Below, in pieces: positions 49,956 to 58,787 of a stretch of DNA of 60,140 bases. The stretch's first letter is position 1. Each line of letters opens with the position of its first letter. Source of the stretch: Paractinoplanes polyasparticus (GTDB lineage: Bacteria; Actinomycetota; Actinomycetes; Mycobacteriales; Micromonosporaceae). Below the pieces are notes generated by a model. It ran no database searches. It was not told the origin of the DNA and was given only the letters and a program-made list of their open reading frames with translations. The translations under genes were made by a program, and so were the position numbers. Where the stretch lies: the NCBI RefSeq assembly GCF_019710575.1, contig NZ_JAHWFK010000067.1, forward strand, positions 1 to 60,140, in the 5' to 3' direction.

Positions 49956-51764
49956 TCAGCGAAGGCCGACGATCAGGAAGGCTATGTCGTCGGCGCGGCG
50001 CGGTACCGCGTCGATCAGCAGGTCGCACAGCTCTTCCGGCGGCAGAGCGGCGTTGCCGCGCAGCACGGCCAGGACGTGGTCGATGCCGTCGTCGATCAGG
50101 TGGGCGGGGTGCTCGACCAGGCCGTCGGTGTAGAGCAGCAGCGTGCTGCCGGCCGGGACGCGGCGGTGGTGGGTGGTGCGCTGGGCCCGGGGAAGCAGTC
50201 CGAGCAGCGGTTCCGGGTCTTCCCACCAGATCTCGACCTCGCCTCCCGGGCGCAGCAGCACCGGCGGCGGGTGGCCCGCGTTGGCGAAAGACACCAGGTA
50301 GTCGTCCTGGTCGCGGATCAGCCGGGCCAGGACGGCGGTCGCCGCGCCGGGCACACGCAGGCCGTGCAGCGCGCGGTCGAGCTGGGAGAGCAGCGGGCCC
50401 GGCGCGTCGTCCCGCCCGTACGCGTCGCCGCGTATCAGGTTGCGCATCTGGCCCATGGTGGCGGCGGCCTCGATGTCGTGGCCGGAGACGTCGCCGACGG
50501 CCAGCATCAGGCTGCCGTCGGGCTGGGTGAAGGCGTCGTACCAGTCGCCGCCGACCGACGCGCCGTCCTGCGCCGGCAGGTAGCGGCCGTGCAGGTCGAT
50601 GCCGTCCACTTCGGGCAACTCGGGCAGCATGCTGTGCTGCAGGACCTCGGCGACGTGGCGCTGGCGGCCGAAGACCCGGGTGTTGTCGACGGCCATGCCG
50701 GCGCGGCGGCCCACCTCGGCCGCGGTGCTCTGCTCGGCGTCGGTGAACGGCGCCCGCCCGGGCCCGTTGACCAGCAGCACCGCGCCCAGCATCCGGAAGG
50801 TGACGGGCGACGTGATCGGCACGATCATGAACGAGTCGAAACCCAGCCGGTCGGCCAGGCCGGCCAGTTGAGCGGCGGCGAACCGTTCCCGCAGCAGCTC
50901 GGCGCCGCTCTCGTTGTGGCGGACCGGGCGGCCCGTGCCCTGCGCCGAGCGGATCAGCGAGCGGACGTCCAGCCTCTGTTCGTGAGCCAGCTCGGCCAGC
51001 CGCTTCGTCGTCCCGGCGTGCGCCGGGTCGTGGTGGGCCGCGGACACGTGCCGGATCGCCCCCGACTGGTCGGCGAGCGTGATGAAACACCAGTCGGCGA
51101 GGCGGCCGGCGACCATGCCACCCAGCCGGTGCAGCGCCTCGTCGATGTCCATCGTGGCCGCCAGCGCGCCGGTCAGCTCGCCCAGCAGCGCGAGCTGGCC
51201 GTGCGCCGACTCGGCGGCACGGCGTTCCTCGTCGGCGACCTCGCGGGCGATGCGCAGCCGCAGCTCCGAGCTGCACACCTCGCCGAGATCGGTCAGCAGG
51301 GCGATCTCGCTCCTGGTCCAGACGCGGTGCTCGCGGTCCATGACGGCGAGCGTGCCGAGCACAAGCCCGTCGGAGTCGGTCAGCGGCACCCCGGCGAACG
51401 CGACCACGCCGAGGTCGTGGATCGCCAGGTTGTCGCGCAGCCGGGGATCGTCGCGCACATCGGGCACCACGATGGCCGCGCCCGACTCGACGACGTGCCG
51501 GCTGAACGAGTGGCTGAGCGGCATCAGGCGCTCACCGGCGATCGGCTCGGGCAGCCCGACCTGGCCCGGCAGGTGCTGCTGATCGCGGGACAGCACGGTG
51601 ACCACGGCCACCGGCGCATCCACCAGCCGCTCGACGAGCACCGCTATGCGGTCGAACGCCGGATCACCGCCCGGCCCCAGCCTCAGCCGCGCGACCGACC
51701 GCAGGCGCGCGGCATCGGCGAGAACGCCCTCGGGCGTCTCCGAAGCCAAGTCACCCCGCAGCAA
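49956..51764 (-). CDS. GAF-GAF-SpoIIE protein phosphatase
   Basis: The protein has 602 residues. Two GAF sensor domains cover about residues 20-175 and 205-355. The C-terminal PP2C/SpoIIE phosphatase has QDGASVGGDWYDAFTQPDGS, GDVSGHDIEAAATMGQMRN, LLYTDGLVEHP and DDIAFLIVGL with the metal-binding Asp residues. Such proteins dephosphorylate anti-anti-sigma factors. No sigma cascade genes are adjacent. Confidence 0.9.
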   Translation of the reverse strand: MLRGDLASETPEGVLADAARLRSVARLRLGPGGDPAFDRIAVLVERLVDAPVAVVTVLSRDQQHLPGQVGLPEPIAGERLMPLSHSFSRHVVESGAAIVVPDVRDDPRLRDNLAIHDLGVVAFAGVPLTDSDGLVLGTLAVMDREHRVWTRSEIALLTDLGEVCSSELRLRIAREVADEERRAAESAHGQLALLGELTGALAATMDIDEALHRLGGMVAGRLADWCFITLADQSGAIRHVSAAHHDPAHAGTTKRLAELAHEQRLDVRSLIRSAQGTGRPVRHNESGAELLRERFAAAQLAGLADRLGFDSFMIVPITSPVTFRMLGAVLLVNGPGRAPFTDAEQSTAAEVGRRAGMAVDNTRVFGRQRHVAEVLQHSMLPELPEVDGIDLHGRYLPAQDGASVGGDWYDAFTQPDGSLMLAVGDVSGHDIEAAATMGQMRNLIRGDAYGRDDAPGPLLSQLDRALHGLRVPGAATAVLARLIRDQDDYLVSFANAGHPPPVLLRPGGEVEIWWEDPEPLLGLLPRAQRTTHHRRVPAGSTLLLYTDGLVEHPAHLIDDGIDHVLAVLRGNAALPPEELCDLLIDAVPRRADDIAFLIVGLR

Positions 51765-51917
51765 AACACGCTCCCCGGCCGGTCAGAGGTTGCCAGGCTA
51801 CCGGGCTTCAGCAGCAGCATCGACCTTTGAACGCCGCGTGACGCATCCCCCGGGCAAACCGTCTTCACGCCGCGCCGCTGTCGCGGGGACCGCGCTTGGT
51901 GCCGGGCCGGCCGTGCT

Positions 51918-52592
51918 TCAGCCGCTGGGGGCGGGGTCGTCGGCTGTGGTCAGGTTGGCGTCGGCGGCCATGTGGGCCCAGCGCTTGGCCCACGACTCGC
52001 GGGCGGCCTCGAAAGTGGCGTCGTCGGCGCCGAACAGCGAGACCGTCACCTCGAAGCGGGACGCGGACGGATGGTCGAGCGGGATCCGGCCGGCCGCCAC
52101 GACCAGGTGGCCGTCGGCGTCGACCGTCCAGGCCACGCGCGGACCGAACCGCTCCCACTCGCCGGGCACCAGCGACAGCGCCTGGCGGCCGGTGGTCTCG
52201 CCGGTGAGATACAGGGTGCGCCGCCGGCCCTGCGGCCGCTGGTCGAGCAGGAAGCGCAGTTGGATCAGGAACGACCGCCAGCCCTCCTCGATGGCGTCGT
52301 AGACCTCGGGGCCGCCGGGGCCCGTGCCCTCGCGGGCCACCCGCACCCGGGCGTCGTCGTCGTCGCCCACGACCTCGAGATAGGACCCGTCGGCCCAGCC
52401 CATCTGCTCGGGCGCCCACAAGGTTGCCTCATCGACGAAGATCTGCTTGATCTCGGCCGCCAGCCCGTCGTAGTCCCACCCGAACCACTGGTGCAGAACG
52501 TCGATCTGGGTCACGGATTCCCACGTCTCGTCGCGCCCGGCCCGGACCGGGACCTCCAGGTCGTAGGGCTTCAGTCTGCGCGCCTGGGTCAT
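51918..52592 (-). CDS. SRPBCC-type protein
   Basis: The protein has 224 residues. EVPVRAGRDETWESVTQIDV and HQWFGWDYDGLAAEIKQIFV look like the START/AHSA1 ligand-binding fold, followed by strand-rich sequence and the end helix ATFEAARESWAKRWAHMAA. Ligand unknown. The assignment rests on overall pattern. Confidence 0.6.
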   Translation of the reverse strand: MTQARRLKPYDLEVPVRAGRDETWESVTQIDVLHQWFGWDYDGLAAEIKQIFVDEATLWAPEQMGWADGSYLEVVGDDDDARVRVAREGTGPGGPEVYDAIEEGWRSFLIQLRFLLDQRPQGRRRTLYLTGETTGRQALSLVPGEWERFGPRVAWTVDADGHLVVAAGRIPLDHPSASRFEVTVSLFGADDATFEAARESWAKRWAHMAADANLTTADDPAPSG

Positions 52593-52737
52593 GCCTGCCC
52601 TCCGTCCGCGGGGGTGGGCGCGGCGGGGAAAGCCGCGGCGGGACGCTGCCCGGTGCGGCCGATCATGACGGGCCGTCGCCGGTGGGTCGAGTGCTGTCGC
52701 AGTGGGTCATGACCCCATTTTTGGGGCAAGAGTGGTT

Positions 52738-53586
52738 TCACGCCACGTCGCGGTTCAGTTCCGGATCGAACGGGGCACGTCGGCCGGCGGTCAGGCCCGA
52801 GCGCAGCGTGCCCCGGATCTCGGCCCGGCCCAGCCCGGCGAAGCGTGCCGCATCCTCGAGTTCCCGCGTCGTCTCGGCCTCGTCGAGCAGGCCGGCCCCG
52901 ATGAAGCGGCCCAATGCGTACGCCGCCCGGTTGAGAGTGTCGTTGCGGGTGCCCACCGGCGCCCGGGCCACCCGGTCGGCCTCGGCGGCCAGAGCCGCCT
53001 GCGCGTAACGCGACGGGTGCGCGACCGGGCGGTGGCTCGGCGCCGGAACAGGGCCCGCGATCAGGGCGCGCAGGGCCGCGGGCCCCTCGGGGAGCGCCCG
53101 GTCGGGGCGGAGCACCCAGCGGTAGTCGGCCCCGGAGGCATGGCGCGAGGGCGGAGCCACCACGTAGCCCCCGCTGCCCCGCCAATCGAGGCCGGGCAGC
53201 AGGCGTACACGGTTGCCGTAGCCCAGGGGACGGAACCAGAAATGCCACCCGCCACCGCCCGTGCGGACGCGGGGCCCGGCGGGCAGCTCGCCGCCGAGCA
53301 GGTGGCAGAGACCGTGCCAGCCCTCGGCCGAGTCGACGTCGGCGACATCCATGGCGACGCCCGTGCGCAGGCCGATGTTGGCCGCCGGCCAGCGCGCCCA
53401 CCACAGCTCGATCAGACGCGGGTCGGTGCTCGCCTCGGTGAGGCCGCGCCGCAGGTGGGGATGTTTGCCGGGACGCTCGCACGAAACTCCTCTGTCGCAG
53501 GAACAGCCACCGCGCGGGTCAGGCGCGTGCACCGGCAGGACCGGAATCCCGTGCCGGGCGTAGGCCAACGCGGCTGACAGCGACAT
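52738..53586 (-). CDS. stand-alone bifunctional primase/polymerase (Prim-Pol)
   Basis: The protein has 282 residues from ATG 53586. The Prim-Pol N-terminal fold is visible: LAYARHGIPVLPVHAPDPRG, CSCDRGVSCERPGKHP (Cys/His zinc loop), MDVADVDS (catalytic Asp pair), RTGGGGWHFWFRP and GSGGYVVAPPSRH. No helicase part is present. It is a chromosomal relative of the element's primase and adjoins a beta-like protein and a helicase on the same strand. Confidence 0.85.
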   Translation of the reverse strand: MSLSAALAYARHGIPVLPVHAPDPRGGCSCDRGVSCERPGKHPHLRRGLTEASTDPRLIELWWARWPAANIGLRTGVAMDVADVDSAEGWHGLCHLLGGELPAGPRVRTGGGGWHFWFRPLGYGNRVRLLPGLDWRGSGGYVVAPPSRHASGADYRWVLRPDRALPEGPAALRALIAGPVPAPSHRPVAHPSRYAQAALAAEADRVARAPVGTRNDTLNRAAYALGRFIGAGLLDEAETTRELEDAARFAGLGRAEIRGTLRSGLTAGRRAPFDPELNRDVA

Positions 53587-53606
53587 TAGAACAAGCGTAC
53601 GACAGT

Positions 53607-54659
53607 TCAGTCGATGCCGGGCTGGTCCGGCCGGAGAGTCCGCAGCACGTGCGCGATGTGGTGGGAGGTGCTCCACGACATCCAGCCGGCCGGGCTGCCG
53701 GCGCCCGGCGCCATCCGGGCCCGGCGGGCGATCTCGGCATCGCCCCACGAGAAGCGGGCTCCGGCGGCCGGCCAGTGCGGTGAGGCGACCAGCGTGCGGC
53801 ACAGGTCGTGGCACCGGTCGTCGCCCCGTCCGCCCCGCCGCGACCAGCGGTAGATCCACCAGTTGTGCTCGGCCGTGTAGCGCAGCGTCGGCAGCTGACG
53901 ATGGCGCTGGACGCCGCGGCGCCGCACCGGGGACGTCACGCCGTAATCGGCGTACCCGATCCCCGGCCGGCCGATCCCGCTCCAGACCCGGGCGTCATGC
54001 CGGTCGATCGTGACCGGCCGATCGGTGGGCAGCTCGTCGAGGTTGGCCGGCATCGCGCCCGAGGCCACGCTGATCGATCGCCAGGAGCGGCTGCCCGCCC
54101 ACCGCAGGATCCGGTGCAGCTGTCTCTCGAACCGGGCGGCGTGCGCCCCGCAGGCCGTCTCGGCCAGGTCGATCATCAGGTCGATCTCGTCCGCGGCCAG
54201 GCCCGCGCCGCGCAGCATCCGCTCGACGAGGACGTCGGCCTGAGCCGGGTTGGCCGCGTCGGTATGGGGCTGGAACCGCAGCACGGCGTGGCGCCCGTGC
54301 ATGCGGGCGGCGAGGCCGTGGGCGGCCAGGCGGCGCCGGCTCTCGGCCGCGCGGAGCACGGGCAGCATGGTGATACCCAGCTCGGCCAGCTGCTCGGCGA
54401 GGTCGAGCGACGGGGCCACGAGCGGGTCGGGCGACTCGACGATCTCGGAGAAGTCGACGGCGAGCGTTGCCGTGCGCGGTGGCAGCTCACGGATCAGCGG
54501 CAGGATCTCGGCGCCCGGGTCGACCTCGAGGATCGGCCGGACCCGGGCGGCCTCGCTCGCCGTCAGATGGGTGAGCGCCGCGAGCTCGCCCCGGCGCGGG
54601 CGCAGGATCGGCCGATAGACGCCGTCCTGTTCGGAGCCCGTCGTCGCGAAGACCGCCAT
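53607..54659 (-). CDS. T4 beta-like protein
   Basis: The protein has 350 residues. YRPILRPRRGELAALTHL at the start, RPILEV, IGYADYGVT and the Trp-rich end (HNWWIYRWSRRG) match the architecture of the 'beta protein' family named after a phage T4 protein. Family members often sit near defence or element genes, but their biochemistry is unclear. It lies 4 bp downstream of the helicase gene. Confidence 0.7.
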   Translation of the reverse strand: MAVFATTGSEQDGVYRPILRPRRGELAALTHLTASEAARVRPILEVDPGAEILPLIRELPPRTATLAVDFSEIVESPDPLVAPSLDLAEQLAELGITMLPVLRAAESRRRLAAHGLAARMHGRHAVLRFQPHTDAANPAQADVLVERMLRGAGLAADEIDLMIDLAETACGAHAARFERQLHRILRWAGSRSWRSISVASGAMPANLDELPTDRPVTIDRHDARVWSGIGRPGIGYADYGVTSPVRRRGVQRHRQLPTLRYTAEHNWWIYRWSRRGGRGDDRCHDLCRTLVASPHWPAAGARFSWGDAEIARRARMAPGAGSPAGWMSWSTSHHIAHVLRTLRPDQPGID

Positions 54660-54663
54660 TCAC

Positions 54664-55998
54664 TCAAAGTAGCGGTTTGTGTCGCCTGAGCGACACTCCC
54701 TTGTGCAGATGAGACAGGACGGCCTGATTCGCCTCCCAGCCGTCGGGGAACTTCACGGGCACGTTGAGGTGCACCGGCTCGGTCGACGGGTGCGCGTCGA
54801 GCAGCTCGGCGATGCCCTCGCGGGCCACCACGACGCACGCGTGCCGGTGGCGGGAGGTCAGCACGCACAGGCGGCCCGACTCGAGATGGAAGGCGGTCGC
54901 ATCCTGCCGGCCCGACAGCGGATGCAGCACGATCGTCAGGTCGTACTCGCGGCCCTGGAGCCGGTTGGCCGTGTCGACGGTGACGCCCTTGGCCTCGGGC
55001 GGGAGGAACGACCGGATGACCGCGGCCTGATCGCGGTGGGCGGCGCCGATGGCGATGCGGTCGGCGGTGAGCGCGCCGCCACCCGACTCGGAGGAGCTCA
55101 CCGCCTCGCGGGCCAGCGCGCGGACGGCGAACTGGGCGCAGGCGGAGGCGGCCTCGGCGTCGGTGCGGACGGTGAAGCGGCCGGGCAGCTCGTGCAGGCC
55201 CCAGCCGGACTCGGCGGCCGTGTCGAGCACCTCGTCGAGCGGGTCAGCCGGCGGCCGGCCGAACCGCAGGCCGCGATCGCCGGGGCCGGTGCCGGAGCGG
55301 AAACCCGTGAAGGGATAGAAGGCCTCGGCCACCACCGGGGCGGCTGTGTGGGGCAGCCGCCACGAGACGGGCAGGCGGTGGACGGGCAGGTCGGGGTTGT
55401 GTCGCAGCAGGACGGCGACGGCGCTCTGCATCGGGTCCCACGACAGGCCCGTCCAGCGCTCGACCTCGACCGTCGAGAACGGGTCGAGCTGGCCGGGATC
55501 GCCCACGAAGAGCGCGCGGACGAACCGGGGCGCCACACGGAGCAGCGCGTCGGAGCGCATCTGATAGGCCTCGTCGACGATCGCCCACGGCCACGAGCCC
55601 TCGGTGACTGTCGCCCACTTGGCGGCGGTGCCGATGGTGACGGCGGGCGACCCGAGGTCGGCTACCTTGGGGCCGACGCGGCAGCGGGGATGGTCGCGAA
55701 CCCGGTCGCTCGCCTCGTAGTCGACCGCGGACAACCGGCCCACGGCGACCTCGGGCGACCGCGCGCCGAGCCGGGCGATGAGGTCGTCGACCTGCTCGTT
55801 GGTCTGCGCCACGATCATCAGCGGCTCGCCCGCCGCCGCCAGCTCGCCGGCGGCCCGCACGACCAGCGTCGACTTGCCGGCGCCGGGCGGTGAGTCGACC
55901 ACCACGCCGCGATGGTCGCCCTCGCGCAGATCGTGCAGCACGGCGTCGACCACGAGGCCCGCTTCGGCGGCCGGGCTGAGCAGGTGTTCCGAGTTCAC
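54664..55998 (-). CDS. SF1 helicase (UPF1-like)
   Basis: The protein has 444 residues from GTG 55998. Walker A is DSPPGAGKSTL, motif Ia MIVAQTNEQVDD, Walker B IVDEAYQM, motif III GDPGQLDP, and motif V/VI VDTANRLQGREYD with SRHRHACVVV. It is a compact ATP-driven SF1 helicase for DNA or RNA. It heads an apparent operon with the beta-like and Prim-Pol genes. Confidence 0.85.
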   Translation of the reverse strand: MNSEHLLSPAAEAGLVVDAVLHDLREGDHRGVVVDSPPGAGKSTLVVRAAGELAAAGEPLMIVAQTNEQVDDLIARLGARSPEVAVGRLSAVDYEASDRVRDHPRCRVGPKVADLGSPAVTIGTAAKWATVTEGSWPWAIVDEAYQMRSDALLRVAPRFVRALFVGDPGQLDPFSTVEVERWTGLSWDPMQSAVAVLLRHNPDLPVHRLPVSWRLPHTAAPVVAEAFYPFTGFRSGTGPGDRGLRFGRPPADPLDEVLDTAAESGWGLHELPGRFTVRTDAEAASACAQFAVRALAREAVSSSESGGGALTADRIAIGAAHRDQAAVIRSFLPPEAKGVTVDTANRLQGREYDLTIVLHPLSGRQDATAFHLESGRLCVLTSRHRHACVVVAREGIAELLDAHPSTEPVHLNVPVKFPDGWEANQAVLSHLHKGVSLRRHKPLL

Positions 55999-56906
55999 CG
56001 GGGCACCGTAGCGCGAGGCTCCGACAGTTCCGGCCGGACCGGGTGCCCGTCAGCGCGTCGTACCCGCGGGAATGGTCCGGCGATTATCAGCGGCCGGCTT
56101 CTTGATCGCATCGCGGACGCCGATCTCGTGCTCCGCCGACGGGTGGAGTGAATGTTCTCAGCCGGTCGGCGGGTCGTTCATGCCGGCGATTGCTTGATTG
56201 CGCGCACAAGTGCTTTGCCGAGAGATCGCCGACCTGTTGCATTGAGTCGCCGAATGATCACCAGACGCATTCATGGCGCCGGACGTTTGGGAGCGTTCCC
56301 ATTGGCTTCGCCGTGTTATGCGATCACTCACCGTCGGGAGTGGAGCTGCCCGCAGCGGCGTGAAAGTCGATGGGTCAAGGGGCGAAAAGGGTCTAAGCCG
56401 CGTATCCCCCGGTGTCATCGTGGCACTGACGGAAATCCGACAGCGCTCCGGTCGGCGTTTACCTAGCGGTGTGGTCGCCCTGGCGTCCCGGCCGGGCGTT
56501 GAAGGCCCTGTGGGGCCGGCGTGGCGGCCGCAGTGAGAGGGATCACCTGTGGTTCGCGGGTCCCCCGTGGTTGCCTTGGTGCAGGTGAGGGCACTGTGGA
56601 TCGTCACTGTGAGTGGATGTTTGCGTCGTGGTCACCACCCCGAAATATCGGGGTGATTAACTGGCTGCACGGGGTGAATAGCGAAGCCGACATGCAACTT
56701 GCACGTGCGGTTCGCCGTGCAAGTTGCATGTTTCGCATGGTCCCGAGCAGCTGCTCCATCGTCGTAGCAACGTTTTGATCGTTTCGCTGGATTTCATTCA
56801 CGGGCGTTTTTGGGATCTAGGAAAGTGCACTCTTCCAGTCGATCACCGGAAGTGAAACTCTTCTAGCCAGCAGTAACGCCAGCGACACGGACGGTGGTGG
56901 TAAGGA
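55999..56906. other. 0.9-kb gene-free stretch with two strong hairpins
   Basis: No convincing gene is seen. Hairpins: CACCCCGA/TCGGGGTG (56636-56643 and 56648-56655, 4-nt loop) and a 15-bp perfect pair, ACATGCAACTTGCAC (56690-56704) with its complement (56717-56731). A short minus-strand frame at 56801-56604 begins NEIQRNDQNVATTMEQLLG, faintly like a chemoreceptor helix, but it reads through the second hairpin and has no ribosome binding site. GC content falls visibly near 56640-56820. Confidence 0.5.
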
Positions 56907-57575
56907 ATGCGCCCAGACGTTCTGGTCGGTCCGAGCGAGTGGGTGGTCGAACAGTTCGGCGACAAGGTGGCCGCCGAGCTGTGGACCCGGGTGCCCGAGG
57001 CCCTGAGCACAGCGATCGAGCGCGAGATCCATGCTCACCCCGCGATGACGCAGACCATGGAACGCGTGATCGCGAATCCGCGATGGCCGCTTCCCTACGA
57101 GGAACTGGTGCTCTTCCTGGGCACGCTCCCCGGCGCCGAGATCATTTCTGTTCCGAAGTCGGTCTACCAGCTGGTCGTGATCAACGGCCACGTGGTGGTG
57201 CCGTGGTGCTACGGGCAGTCGGCCCGCGACTCGATGCTCGACGCGCCTGTGGGGCGGTCCTTCGGCCGCCTCGCCCGTGAACTGCTGCGCCGGTTCGGCC
57301 CGCCCTGGCGCCGGTCGCAGGCCGAGTCCCCGCTGCCGCTCGACTCGGTCGACGAGCGCGAGGTCGCCAAGATCTGTGGCGCGATCGCCCAGATCGACCC
57401 CAAGCCCGAGGTGATCATCGCCGGCTTCGCGGGAACGCCCACCCTGGGCTTGCTGCGGGCCTGCCTCGGTGAGATCAAGTCCACGGACAACGGCTCGCTC
57501 AACTGGAGCCACCTCGCCGATCTGCCCCTGCCCCCGCCCGTGATCCCGCGCCCGCGCCGCATGCAGTTCCCCTGA
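56907..57575 (+). CDS. unknown actinobacterial protein
   Basis: The protein has 222 residues from ATG 56907. It has a central strand-rich region (GAEIISVPKSVYQLVVINGH, VVPWCYGQS) and a later PEVIIAGFAGTPTLGLLRAC segment. No catalytic motif recognised. It ends in a Pro-rich basic tail. A good terminator follows at 57590. Confidence 0.6.
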   Translation: MRPDVLVGPSEWVVEQFGDKVAAELWTRVPEALSTAIEREIHAHPAMTQTMERVIANPRWPLPYEELVLFLGTLPGAEIISVPKSVYQLVVINGHVVVPWCYGQSARDSMLDAPVGRSFGRLARELLRRFGPPWRRSQAESPLPLDSVDEREVAKICGAIAQIDPKPEVIIAGFAGTPTLGLLRACLGEIKSTDNGSLNWSHLADLPLPPPVIPRPRRMQFP

Positions 57576-57589
57576 CCGCGCCGGACGTC

Positions 57590-57627
57590 TGACACGCACT
57601 TTCCCGCGTACGGGGAAGTGCGTGTCA
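57590..57627 (+). terminator. terminator after the 222-residue gene
   Basis: The arms TGACACGCACTT (57590-57601) and AAGTGCGTGTCA (57616-57627) have an inner CCC/GGG stem, and CGTTTTG follows. A standard intrinsic terminator. Confidence 0.8.
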
Positions 57628-57662
57628 CGTTTTGCGCCGGAACGCGCGGGCAATCGCGTGAC

Positions 57663-58016
57663 ATGGACAGAGGAAGCAACAAGCACTCAGCCCGCGTCGA
57701 CGACGAGATGGCCCACGAGGTACGTGGGATAACACAGGGCGTCACCGGCGGCCGCGTCGAGGAGAGCCGCGAAGCCGAACCGTCGGGCGAAGACCAGCCC
57801 GACGTCAGTGGCGTCCTGGAGGACGACGAGACCCCCGACCTCAGCCGTTTCGGCCGCTACATCGGCCTCTCGGCGCTGCCCGGCGACCGGGTGAAGCTTC
57901 GGCACAGCGCCGAGACGCTGCTGGCCCCCGACGACGTGCTGGCCGACATCGACAGCCTGCCCGCCGACCGGGAGTTCGCGACCGTCACCGAGATCTGGCA
58001 CGCCCTCGGCCGGTGA
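57663..58016 (+). CDS. small unknown protein upstream of SDR gene
   Basis: The protein has 117 residues from ATG 57663. The first 55 residues are acidic and probably disordered. A compact C-terminal part (RFGRYIGLSALPGDRVKLRH, APDDVLADIDSLPADREFAT) looks folded. The stop overlaps the GTG of the SDR gene by 4 bp, so the two are coupled. Confidence 0.65.
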   Translation: MDRGSNKHSARVDDEMAHEVRGITQGVTGGRVEESREAEPSGEDQPDVSGVLEDDETPDLSRFGRYIGLSALPGDRVKLRHSAETLLAPDDVLADIDSLPADREFATVTEIWHALGR

Positions 58017-58774
58017 ACACCGTCGTCACCGGCGGCGGTCGCGGGGTCGGACGCGCGATCGTCGAGCGGCTGCTGGCCGAACCGGCCGGCCGGGTCGTCG
58101 TCGTGGAGTTCGACGAGGCCACGCTCGACTGGGCCGGCGACCATGTGGCCCGGGGCCGGCTCGTGCCCGTGATCGGCGACGCCTCCGACGAGCGAGTGGC
58201 CGGTCGGGCGGTCGAGGCGGCCGGTCCGCTGGGCGGCTGGGTCAACAACGCCGCCACGTTCCCCTCCGGCTGGTTGCCCGAGATGCCGGCCCGCGAGGCG
58301 AGCGCGCTCATCGCCCGCAACGTCGACCCCGTCGTCACCGGGTGCACCGCCGCCATCCGAGCCTTCCTCGCCGCCGGCACCGGCGGTTCAATCGTGAACG
58401 TCTCTTCACACCAGGCCCAACGACCCGTACGCGGCGCCTTCGCCTACGCGACGGCCAAGGCCGCGATCGAGGGCCTGACGCGGGCGCTCGCCGTCGATCA
58501 CGGCCCGCAGGGCGTACGGGTGAATGCTCTCGCCCTCGGCTCGATCGCCACCGACCGCTCGGAGGCCCACCTGGCTGCCCTGGAGCCCGCGGCCCGGCAG
58601 ACGTTCGAGAACGAGATCCGGCTGCTCCAGCCCTTGGGCCGCATGGGCCGCCCGGCAGAGGTCGCCGAGGCGGCGGCCTTCCTGCTGTCCGACCGGTCGT
58701 CCTTCCTCAACGGCGCGGTCATCCCGATCGACGGCGGCCGCTCAGCGGTCGGCCGCGACCCCGAGGAACTCTGA
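58013..58774 (+). CDS. short-chain dehydrogenase/reductase
   Basis: The protein has 253 residues from GTG 58013. The NAD(P) motif is TGGGRGVGRAIVERLLAEP, NNAATFP is the NNAG equivalent, the active-site Ser is in VNVSSHQAQRP, and YATAKAA supplies YxxxK. The C-terminal LLSDRSSFLNGAVIPIDGG is typical of classical SDRs. The substrate is unknown. Confidence 0.9.
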   Translation: MNTVVTGGGRGVGRAIVERLLAEPAGRVVVVEFDEATLDWAGDHVARGRLVPVIGDASDERVAGRAVEAAGPLGGWVNNAATFPSGWLPEMPAREASALIARNVDPVVTGCTAAIRAFLAAGTGGSIVNVSSHQAQRPVRGAFAYATAKAAIEGLTRALAVDHGPQGVRVNALALGSIATDRSEAHLAALEPAARQTFENEIRLLQPLGRMGRPAEVAEAAAFLLSDRSSFLNGAVIPIDGGRSAVGRDPEEL

Positions 58775-58787
58775 CGAGCAGCCCCGG

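Noticed and set aside
50076..51830. 584-residue plus-strand frame
   Set aside because: Antisense shadow of the SpoIIE phosphatase gene.
56604..56801. 65-residue minus-strand frame with a chemoreceptor-like start
   Set aside because: It has no ribosome binding site, its middle is formed by the 15-bp hairpin arms, and similarity to receptor helices is too short to trust.
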